Positions 25,141 through 33,674 of a stretch of DNA of 64,000 nt are shown here, in pieces (the stretch's first letter is position 1; every line of letters begins with the position of its first letter). The stretch spans positions 558,001-622,000 of the forward strand of contig KV748208.1 of the NCBI GenBank assembly GCA_001692895.1, given 5' to 3'. Under the pieces are notes generated by a model. That model was not told the origin of the DNA. It did no database searches and worked only from the letters and a program-made list of their open reading frames with translations. The translations under genes and the position numbers were made by a program. The DNA comes from Cenococcum geophilum 1.58 (taxonomy: Eukaryota; Ascomycota; Dothideomycetes; Gloniales; Gloniaceae).

Positions 25141-25292
25141 CGACCTTAGGGGGTCGTGCATAACCTAAGGTTATGTTAAGCTTAACCCGGACCTCTAATA
25201 CCTCGCAATAGCCCGTATTATCCACTACTAACCTATAACTAGATTAGCGTAAGCAGCAACGCAGATACTCTAGTGTTTGCCGCTTATGCTAA
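25141..25292. repeat. Cluster of palindromes and hairpins
   Basis: Four inverted repeats lie close together. CGACC/GGTCG is at 25,141-25,156. CATAACCTAAGGTTATG, an 8-bp arm with a 1-base centre, is at 25,159-25,175. The 12-bp perfect palindrome GTTAAGCTTAAC is at 25,175-25,186. A 16-bp-arm hairpin (arms 25,244-25,259 and 25,277-25,292, two transition mismatches) has a loop of about 17 nt. No coding potential was seen. Its position upstream of the Crypton 5' end makes a transposon-end or recombinase-site role conceivable, but this is unproven. Confidence 0.6.
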
Positions 25293-25489
25293 ATACTAGA
25301 TTGTAATATAGTGTATTTTTTCTAAGTATGATTACCCCGCTCTCAACCTTAATCTTAATTTAGAGCGGATTATTTTTAGTCTTATCGTCGTTAGAGCCTA
25401 TATTTATGGAAAGAATCATTTATAGCTCTATTGCTATCTTTAGAAGTTATTAAACTAGAATATAATATAGACTGGCGTGTAGAATGTAT

Positions 25490-25775
25490 TGGTACGTAAG
25501 TGTAAACGGTATATAAAACGGTACAATTTTTAGACTGGTACGAAACTACTAGTCTTACATACTAGTACACTTTTTTTACTGGTAGGTTCGCAGTACTAGT
25601 CCTTGTCCTTCTAATAACGTATTATTAATCCACGCTTTCTACTAGTAAACTCTTCGTACTAGTCTAATCCAACACCAAAAATGTACCAGTCTATTTTTTA
25701 TACCAGTTATAACTAAGTGACTCCCTTTATACCAGTCTAATTTAAGTATCATTCCTTCCTACTAGCTTTTGGCTA
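25490..25775. repeat. Cluster of TACYAGT-type short motifs
   Basis: About ten occurrences of TACTAGT, TACCAGT or the reverse ACTGGTA fall within 285 bp, irregularly spaced and in both orientations. TACTAGT is what RIP would make of TACCAGT. No gene was recognised here. Confidence 0.5.
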
Positions 25776-26003
25776 GCTTTACCGCTCTGACGTTGTGCAC
25801 CGTCTAATCACTTATCTAATTATTTCCCGGAACTTAGATAAACCGCTTTACTTTTAGAACCCCTAGCTAAGCATCCCCTCTAAAAAGGCCTGATCTATAA
25901 ACAAGATATAAGGTAGGTAAACCACTTGCGCGTACCTCCTTCCTTAAAAAGTCACTAAATACGTCCTGATATGGTTAACTGTGAGGAGCTCTATCCCTAT
26001 AAA

Positions 26004-26225
26004 AGTGGTCTTCGGTTACGTCTGCGCCTCCAATCGTACGAAACAACTCGTCTCGGCACTGTTAAACTGCTGAGGAGCAAAGCCTGCATTGGCGTAAGTG
26101 ACACAAGAACGGAATAGCTTAGAAAGGCGAGGCGCACGTACTCCATTGGCGATTCGAGGTTGTCCGTTGTAATACATATCGTATTTACTGGTGTTAGCGG
26201 CGCTAAAACTTAATTGAGGCTATTC
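26004..26225 (-). pseudogene. Possible short coding remnant, unidentified
   Basis: On the minus strand about 70 codons stay open, with balanced codon use and few RIP-type changes (for example SAANTSKYDMYYNGQPRIAN). This is unlike the stop-filled surroundings. A methionine within it would give about 53 residues. I recognise no family, and there is no clear start context. It may be an exon of a degraded host gene or chance. The 111-codon open frame just upstream (26,266-26,601, minus) is Leu/Ser/Pro-rich, pyrimidine-derived, and not convincing. Confidence 0.2.
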
Positions 26226-26823
26226 GCCTAGGGGAACGGTAGGGAGCAGGCAAGCCGAGCATGAGTTACAGGAGAGTCGATGGAAGAGAACGATATGATA
26301 ATAAGGGTAGGCAATAGCCTGAAGGGAGAGAGAGAGACGAACCGATAAGGAGGACAGGAGGGCTGCAAGCCCGAGTAAGGGATAAAATATCCCTTACACT
26401 CAAAGGCTTAAAATATAAGAGGAGAATAGGGAAGGAGCCGCAGCTAAATATATATGTTGACACAGGCGTCAAATATACTATATCTCTCCTATTTGCTCTT
26501 ACTACCAAGGCCTTAAATTTATATTTATCTAGGTTAAAGGGCGAACTATAGAGAGAGGGAAGATAGTTGTAAGGTGAAAGCGTGCTGTGAACGGAACGCA
26601 CGTGATCCCCTTGCGTAGCGTCAAGATTTAGCCAAAAGCAAAGTCTTTAGCGCAGAAGAGGGAGATATAATCTCTTTAAGGATTAGTTATTAAATCTATC
26701 CGATCCCTTATACCCTTATAAGTCCTTATAGGACCACCCCTTATAAAGCTCCTCTATCTAAATGCTGTGGGAAAAAATAAGATGGAATATATTTTAAAAA
26801 AGACAGTAGATAAGCAGATTACA

Positions 26824-26941
26824 GGCCAATTGGCCCAATGGCAAGGCGCGTATGTTTCTCACCTTACCCCGCCTTGTTCCGCACTAACTCGAGCAAGTTG
26901 ACTACGAATCAAGAGATTGCAGGTAATCCCTGCATTGGTCA
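26824..26941 (+). tRNA. tRNA-Arg(ACG)-like gene with a 48-nt insert, probably a pseudogene
   Basis: A cloverleaf is visible. The acceptor stem pairs GGCCAAT (26,824-26,830) with ATTGGTC (26,934-26,940), followed by discriminator A. The D arm is GCC...GGC, with an A-box-like TGGCCCAATGG. The anticodon loop CTACGAA gives anticodon ACG, which reads Arg. A T-rich Pol III terminator follows at 26,952-26,959. Between the D arm and the anticodon stem lies a 48-nt insert (26,850-26,897) that starts GTATGT, carries ACTAAC (26,883-26,888) and ends CAAG, exactly like a fungal spliceosomal intron. Removing it restores a perfect 5-bp anticodon stem (CTTGA/TCAAG). Ordinary tRNA introns sit 3' of the anticodon at 37/38, not here. 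The T loop has 5 instead of 7 bases and the B box GGTTCRA is missing, so transcription is doubtful. Confidence 0.6.
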
Positions 26942-26959
26942 TCCATTTCAATTTTTTTT

Positions 26960-27659
26960 AGCTATTCCCAAGACCAAAAACAAAAAAAAACACCGTAGAG
27001 CGTTAATCGCCTAGTGCCGACGATTAAAATAATAGTGTAGATCTAAATGATCTATCTAAATCGACTAAGTTAAGTAATTAAGGCTAATACGATAACAGAG
27101 CAAAGCTAATAGTATATTTATATCTAGGTTAGCCTAGTATTAAAAAATATAAAAAATTAAGGTTTTTTTTATATAATATTAAGGAGCTAAATTAGGATCT
27201 TTAAAATATAGAAAATATTTTATCTAGAAATCTTTCTAGTTAGACCTAGCGTACTATAAGCCTAACTTAGGAAACCTACCCAAATCTTAGTAGGTAGGCC
27301 GACCTAGTATATATAAATTAGGACGGTAATTAGAAGAGACTCCTATAGATAGGATTCGGCTAGCCGTGCCTAAGGTACCGTAAATACTTAGCTAGCCGCT
27401 TGGGTTAGCTAGCTGTTTAGAATAAGGCTAGCCGCTTAGGACTTAGCTAACTAAATTAAAAAGGCTAACCGCCTAGAATCTGGCTGGCCGCTTATATTTT
27501 AGCTACAGCTATAGCAAAATTTAAATTCGCTATACGTATCTAATTTCGCTTAATTACTACTAACTATATATAGTAATTGTAGTAAACGCCTATAGCTATA
27601 TGTAACGACCGTTCTAATTACTAGGGATAATTAATTTAAAGCTATATTATTAGGAAAAT
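26960..27659. other. RIP-like AT-rich DNA with short GCTAGCCGCTTA repeats
   Basis: No gene was recognised. Between about 27,350 and 27,500 a motif around GCTAGCCGCTTA recurs about six times in degenerate form. Confidence 0.45.
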
Positions 27660-28340
27660 GTTTATAGGCCAAGATTTAAGTAGGGATTGTTTGGCGCGTT
27701 TTACGTAATTAATATACAATTAACTAACTTAACACGCAGTTGACCAACTTAATAACCCTAAATGTTAACTATATATTCCTTAATATGCAATTAAGGTAAT
27801 ATAATATATTATTTTTAAGTTATATACTAATTATATAAATAGTTTTTTACTATTTTCTTAGCCTATAATATACTAGCTTTTAATACTTTTAAATATTTAT
27901 TAGGATTAAAATAATTTTATATAATCTTATATAAGCTCAGACCCCTAGAACTTGGTTACCCCCTAAACTTAGTTACTCCCTAAACTCGGTTACCCTACAT
28001 CGGGAAAATATTCGCAGGATGAGATTTAAGTAGACTTTGGTTTTCGCGTTTCGCGTAATTAATATGCAATTTAACCAACTCAACACGTAATTGACCAACT
28101 TGACACGCAATTGACCAACTTGACATATAATTTAACTAACTTAACACGCAGTTAACCTACTTAACATGCAATTTAGCCAACTTAACACGCAATTAACCTA
28201 TTTGACAACTTTAAAAGCTAACTATATATTTCTTAACACGCAGTTAACCTACTTAGCAACTTTAAAAGGTAACTATATATTTCTTTGACATGCAATTAAG
28301 GTAAAGTTATATGCCAATTACGTAAATATATATAATCTTA
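27660..28340. repeat. Degenerate 20-bp repeats (AACACGCAATTGACCAACTT) in two blocks
   Basis: Two related blocks, about 27,660-27,800 and 28,010-28,300, each open with AAGATTTAAGTAG- or GAGATTTAAGTAG-like sequence. Each then runs through units close to AACACGCAATTGACCAACTT, about ten in all. Between them, at 27,930-28,000, lies a GGTTACCCCCTAAACT repeat that recurs in inverse orientation at about 41,585-41,645. Confidence 0.65.
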
Positions 28341-28360
28341 TACAATCTTATATTGTCTTA

Positions 28361-28790
28361 TTACTTAGAGGCTCTACACAAAGCTCTACACGAAGCTCTA
28401 CGTATAGAGGCTCTGCACGAGGCTCTATACGAAGCTCTACGTAGAGGCTCTGCATGAAGCTCTACACGAAGCTCTGCACGAAGCTCTGCACGAAGCTCTG
28501 CACGAAGCTCTGCACGAAGCTCTGCACGAAGCTCTGCACGAAGCTCTGCACGAAGCTCTGCACGAAGCTCTGCACGAAGCTCTGCACGAGGCTCTGCACG
28601 AGGCTCTGCATGAGGCTCTGCATGAGGCTCTACACGAAGCTCTGCGTACAGAGGCTCTGCACGAAGCTCTACACGAAGCTCTACGTACAGAGGCTCTGCA
28701 CGAGGCTCTATACGAAGCTCTATGTAGAGGCTCTGCACGAGGCTCTGCGCGAAGCTCTGCGTATAGAGCTCTACCCGAAGCTCTGCCTCG
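28361..28790. repeat. 12-bp minisatellite (GAAGCTCTGCAC)n
   Basis: About 35 tandem units of GAAGCTCTGCAC, with CGAGGCTCTGCA and CGTAGAGGCTCT variants. Because the unit is four codons long, several frames on both strands remain open (for example 28,454-28,906 plus and 28,361-28,738 minus). These give artificial CTKL- or AELR-repeat peptides. The same unit recurs in the compound satellite at 48,500-50,400. Confidence 0.9.
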
Positions 28791-28879
28791 GTCCCCGCTA
28801 TATTACCGATAGCCTCTACACGTGCCTCTACCCTGTACCACTTATTTTTACCCTTCCTTCCTTACATTCTTCCCTCCTA

Positions 28880-29445
28880 GGGAGGCACCAGAACAGCAGC
28901 CAGTAGAGGACCGTCGCCAGAAACTAGACGACCGTCGCCAGGACTAGACGACTGTCGCCAGAACTAGACGACCGTTGCCAGAACTAGACGACGACGTTTG
29001 AATAACCAGCCAGCAACACCACGAATGATTCAATTAATTAATCGATCGAATTGAACCAGAGCTTTAATATTGGCCTGTCACCGAATTAAATCAAGGCCTC
29101 CTAGGGAGGCACTCTAAGACGACCACCGTTTGAATGTAATTAGGCCTTTCAATCGGGCCCGACTCCCCCAAATTAAAACATACACTGACACAGGCAGGCA
29201 GGTAGGAGGTAGGTAGGTAGGTAGGGTAGGTAGGCAGGCAGGTAGGAGAGGACCGTCGCCAGAACTGGACGACCGTCGCTAGAACTAGACCACTGTTACC
29301 AGACTAGACGACCGTCGCTAGAACTAGACGACCGTCGCTAGAACCAGATGACCGTTGCCAGAACTAGACGACCGTCGCCAGAGCTAGACGATAACGACTA
29401 GCCAGCGAACACTATAAACGATTCGATTGATCGATCCGAATCAAA
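28880..29445. repeat. 20-bp minisatellite (CCAGAACTAGACGACCGTCG) in two higher-order copies
   Basis: Runs of CCAGAACTAGACGACCGTCG occur at 28,905-28,995 and 29,247-29,395. Each is followed by a GCCAGCRAAC...GATTCRATT...CGATCGA tail (29,010-29,060 and 29,400-29,445), so the block is a duplicated composite. The sequence CTCCTAGGGAGGCAC occurs twice (about 28,876 and 29,099). A TAGG/CAGG microsatellite lies at 29,190-29,250. CpA/TpG are retained, so RIP is light here. Confidence 0.8.
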
Positions 29446-29800
29446 ATAGTACAGATAAGTAGCACAAATAGGGAGATGCTGCGGGTAGGTAGATGCGACA
29501 GGTAGGCAGATGCAGATAGGTAGGCAGATATAGATAGGTAAGTAGATGCAGACAGGTAAGTAGATGTAGATAGGTAGGTAGATGCTAACGGGTAGGCAGA
29601 TATAGACAGGTAGGTAGATGTAAATAGGTAGGCGATACAGACAGGTAGGCAATGCAGATAGGTAGGCAATGTAGACAGGGTAGTTAATGCAGATAGGTGG
29701 GTAATGTAGACAGGCAGGCAATGCAGATAGGTGGGCAATGCAGATAGGTAGGCGATGCAGGCAGGTAGGTAAGTCAATAGGTAGATAGGTAGAAGAGAAC
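29446..29800. repeat. CAGGTAGGCAGATGYAGATA minisatellite
   Basis: About 17 units of roughly 20 bp built from TAGGTAGGCAGATGCAGA and relatives. The open frames on the minus strand (29,398-29,777; Tyr/Leu/Pro/Ile repeats) come from this repetition and are not considered genes. Confidence 0.85.
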
Positions 29801-29876
29801 CATCGCTATATTATATTAAATTATCTAAAATAATATTTATTTTACTAGCCTTATAAATAGCTTTAAAGTAGCTTTT

Positions 29877-30072
29877 TGTCGGTTTCACAGGGGGGTGGCC
29901 TATTAAGAGTATACTCTTGTTCTGATGGTTTGCAAAATAGGTATCAAAAGCAGAGGATCGTAAGGATCGCAGTGCTTAAGTAGGGGGCTGATAAGTCACC
30001 ATAAGGGTGACTAATCAGCGACACGTGACCACGTAACCTCTGTCCAGACATTCTAATATATACATTCCAACA
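29877..30072. repeat. LTR of the short element (left)
   Basis: 196 bp, about 98% identical to 31,444-31,639. It contains AAGCAGAGGATCGTAAGGAT, a motif also seen in reverse complement at about 33,060-33,090. Confidence 0.88.
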
Positions 30073-31443
30073 CTGGCAGTTCTTTCTTTATGCAAAGGCA
30101 TGTCCAGGCAAAGCTGCGACATCCATTTATATGCAAAATCCTTATGCAACCTATGCTCCCCTATATCTTAGGCACTGCCAAGCATTATCTCCTCCTATCG
30201 TGACATTTGGCTCATTTGTAGTCGTCATCGCCATAATTATTACTATAGTCATCGTCATCCCAATCCTCGCCTTCTGATTGGCTATCGTCCTTGTTGTTAA
30301 CTTCGTAGCTAAAATCAGGCTGTTCGCAGCTCTTAGAAGTCTCTTATTGCTCTTATTTGTTTAAGGGCTAAGACCAGTTATCGTTGTCGTCGTATTAAAC
30401 TGATTGTTAAGAGGCTTGAGGCTGAACTCGAGGCTAAACTTAAGGCTAAATTTAAGGCTGAACTTGAGGCTGAATGAAGGGAGGTTGAATCGAGTATTGA
30501 GATTGCGGGGAAACTCAATATTGCGGTTGAAGTTACGAGTATTGAGGTTGTTACAAAGGTCGGCCGTATACGTCTGTATTCGGAGGTTGTAGAGAAGGTG
30601 GGATAGGCAGACCCATACGCATCTAATCTTCTAGCGTTCCTAGAGGATTTAGGGGTTAAGGCCGTGGCTAAACGTATTGAGATTATAGGGAAGCTTAATA
30701 AGAATTTAGAAGTGCTTAATTTAGAGGCTAAGGCTTTGGAGGTAAGGTAAGTTCCTTTAGCAGTTTCTTCTCTAGGCAAGCTTGTAAAGCGTCTGCGCAA
30801 GAGAGACCTCTCCTTAGTGTATTGACAGGTACTCTATAGCTAACCAGAAGGTTGCGGAGATCTCGTAGAGTAACTTGGTGAGCTAACTTGAACGTATTAA
30901 CAGTATATCCCTTAAATCCTTCTTAAAATCTCTTCCAAATATTATCTCATAAAGCACCCTTAAGCGCTTGTATCTGCCGCTTAATATAATTGTCGACTTC
31001 GGAGGCTTGCATCTTGTGTAAGGTTCGTAGGTCGCGGGTAAGGGGGGGGGGGGGTACGCTGGCGTTTGGGGCGCGCTATTAACGTAGTTTTTAATAGGTT
31101 CAGTAAAGAAGTCGAAGTTTAACGTTGCGCAAGAGTAGGAGGTAGTTGCGCAGGAAGTAAGGGGTAGTCGAGGAACGCGTGGTCTTCTTCGTGTTCGTGT
31201 AAGGAAGTAAAGGTGGCAAGCTTGCGGTAAGCGTAATAGACGTAGAATTAAGGGCGGGTGAGGCTGTTAATTCCTTAAATATCTTTTATATTCTTTGCTT
31301 GTGTAAGGAGGAAAGAAAATATCTGATATTCCTTAGCATAAGGTAGTTCCGTAAGTTCGTATAAGGAAGTCGCAGAGGCCTTATCTCTTCTGAAAAGACC
31401 TTGTCAATCTACGGTATAACCTATGAGGTTAACCATTGATCAA

Positions 31444-31639
31444 TATCGGTTTCACAGGGGGGTGGCCTATTAAGAGTATACTCTTGTTCTGATGGTTTGC
31501 AAAATAGGTATCAAAAGCAGAGGATCGTAAGGATCGCAGTGCTTAAGTAGGGGGCTGATGAGTCACCATAAGGGTGACCAATCAGCGACACGTGACCACG
31601 TAACCTCTGTCCAGACATTCTGATATATACATTCCAACA
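31444..31639. repeat. LTR of the short element (right)
   Basis: 196 bp, pairing with the left LTR. The right end abuts the CTTTT target duplication at 31,640-31,644. Confidence 0.88.
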
Positions 31640-31644
31640 CTTTT

Positions 31645-32165
31645 ATTTATTTAAAATATNCTATTAGTATAAAAGAGGTAAATATAATTGTGGTTGCTAA
31701 ATGCGCAGATTGCTGGCAGGTTGCGTGTTAAAAAAACACGACATAGGCTAGTCGGTCGAGTTACTAAATGCCCTTAACTGCGCGCCAATTGCGTCAACTA
31801 CTAACCATTGAGGCCATTGGTAGGGTACTATATTTTGCCGATGTACTAAATCGGCTACACCACTTTGGAAGCTATTTACACTTAACCAAATCAAATTAAT
31901 TATTTGCCCCTATATACTATTTAGTATATCGGCTTTAGGCTTTCTATCTAGCGCATTTTAAGGCTTCGACTTTAGCTCCTTTACCCTTATTTTAGTCTTT
32001 TTTCCCTCTTTCTTTTCTATTACTTAGTGTTATGCGATACGCTACCTATACCTACGGTATAGGCTGGAGAGTTTATAAGACATTCCAACCGGCAGTCTAT
32101 CTAGTCGCGAGACACTGCTGCTACCTTTTTGGTGCTTGCTTGGTCAAGTGGGTTGGACTTAGTCC
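31645..32165. other. Lightly RIP-affected island, LTR-like end on the minus strand
   Basis: Unlike its flanks, this segment keeps CpA and TpG. It holds a small hairpin (arms 31,724-31,729 and 31,735-31,740) and ends near 32,152 with GTCCTAACA, which would be a TGTTAGGAC LTR start on the minus strand. A TTATAAGACATTCCAAC motif near 32,070 recalls the ends of the neighbouring short LTR. It may be a solo LTR; no partner was found. Confidence 0.3.
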
Positions 32166-32930
32166 TAACACTTAGTTAATTAAATCTATATATTTTAATA
32201 TTATATTTAGACCTACTGTTATCTATTTATAAAATTTTGGACTTTTAAGGTCTTTAAGTTGCAATTATAAGCTATATATTTAAGCGTCTATATATATAGC
32301 CTTTATAATAACTCTCTAAAGTTATTAACTTCTTTTTTATAAAAGTAACTTAGTCTTTTAATTAAGTATATACTTATTATAAAGGCCTTAAGCTATTAAA
32401 TATATATTATATATCTCCTTTAGGGTAGTTATAATATTAAATTAATTACTATTGGCTTATTTAAAGCTTAACCCCTTTATTAAAGCTCTATTTTTAACCT
32501 AAAAAGATTTATAGCCTTTATATAGATGTTATAAATAAATACTAAAGATATACTACCTAAATTTAATTATCTTTATTATAAGGCCTTATTTTAGGTCTTA
32601 TAGTAATACTTAATAAAATACTACTTCTTAATTAGAGCTATATTATTAAGATATATATACTTTATAATTTACTTAAAATATTTTAATTTAATAGAGAAGA
32701 AATAAAATAGATTTAAGGGCTATAATATTAAATAAAGCAATAATAAATGAGCCATATATTGTATAATTTACGTTTTAATTAAAAAAAATAACTATATAAT
32801 GGCTTATATAGCTATTAAGGAAATATAATTAAGGTTTATTACTAAATAACTCAGTTTTAGGTATAAAAAAGGTAATAAATTGCCCAAGTATATTAAAATT
32901 AGCTATTTAACTATTATTTAAGGTTATTGT
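32166..32930. other. TA-rich DNA, nothing recognised
   Basis: Very AT-rich, stop-rich in all frames, with no repeat or gene recognised. Confidence 0.5.
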
Positions 32931-32934
32931 CTGT

Positions 32935-33135
32935 ATAAGTAGAGGTTGTAAATAGTATTACGCGCAGAGCGTATGCGGCAGGGGCCGCATAGCGTAGCGT
33001 AGGTCACCTGACCACCTACGGCCCGATAGATAGTCCGACCTCAGCCCCCCCTATTTAGGCACCGCGATCCTTACGATCCTCTGCGAAAGAGAGAGAAGAA
33101 ATCAATTGAGACCAAAACCCCCCTACCGTGATCCG
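32935..33135 (-). repeat. Diverged solo LTR related to the 29,877 element
   Basis: In reverse complement this piece shares, in order, the accumulated motifs of the 196-bp LTR: a GGGGGG run, AGAGGATCGTAAGGATCGC, the GGGGGGCTGA stretch, and the GGTCA...GGTGACC region. Divergence is too great to fix the ends. No second copy or internal sequence adjoins it, so it is probably a solo LTR of a sister subfamily. Confidence 0.45.
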
Positions 33136-33343
33136 AATAGTTATATATATTTAATAAGCACTTTACCTTAGTATATTTATATTAATTATAGGTATTTTCC
33201 TTTAAAATAAATTAACTAGCTAAGGGCAAATATTATCTGTATAATAAATACCTACTTATAATTATTTAATAACTTTATAAATATTATTTTTCTAAAGATA
33301 TATCTTATAGTAATTAAATTTAAATATATAATTAATATAACTC

Positions 33344-33674
33344 TATAACGGAATCCCCTAGGAGGTATATATCCGATAAGACAGTAAGAGGTTTTATTTA
33401 TATCCTATCTATATTCTAGAAGACACAGTTAAATAGGTTAGGGGTAAAAGGTTTTACTAGCGTTTTAGAAGGAATATATAGGAAGCTAGTTCCCCTTTAG
33501 AGAAGAACTAGCGATTAGTCTTTAAATAGAAGTAATTAGAAGCATTTGTCCTTTAATATATAAAAACTTATTCTACCTTCTACTTACCTTTAACATACCT
33601 TTGACTTACCTTTTACTTACTAGTAATACTATTAATTAGATAATTATACGTTCTGGTTAGGCTAGCCTCTTATA
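33344..33674 (+). repeat. 5' LTR of the second Gypsy
   Basis: 331 bp, with TATAACGG...CTTATA ends (RIP forms of TGTAACGG...TTACA). It pairs with 40,734-41,064. Confidence 0.85.

Larger units (their letters stand above)
29877..31639 (+). mobile_element. Short non-autonomous LTR element, young
   Basis: Two 196-bp direct repeats, at 29,877-30,072 and 31,444-31,639, flank 1.37 kb of internal sequence. The whole is bounded by the 5-bp target duplication CTTTT (29,872-29,876 and 31,640-31,644). LTR ends are TG...CA. The LTRs differ at about four sites, all of RIP type, so insertion was recent compared with the other elements here. The internal part is too short for a pol region, and none was seen. 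It contains a Glu/Lys/Leu-rich stretch, coiled-coil-like on the plus strand around 30,390-30,750, whose complement reads Ser/Ala-rich. An acidic Asp/Glu/Tyr-rich stretch lies on the minus strand at 30,215-30,340. Which strand is coding is uncertain, so the given strand is nominal. The internal part appears broken. Confidence 0.82.

Noticed and set aside
28454-28906. 150-codon plus-strand and 125-codon minus-strand frames with CTKL or AELR repeats as possible repeat proteins
   Set aside because: The 12-bp tandem unit keeps several frames open on both strands; there is no promoter, start context or non-repeat domain.
29398-29777. Tyr/Leu/Pro-rich minus-strand frames as a membrane or cell-wall protein
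   Set aside because: Pure minisatellite translation; two overlapping frames are equally open.
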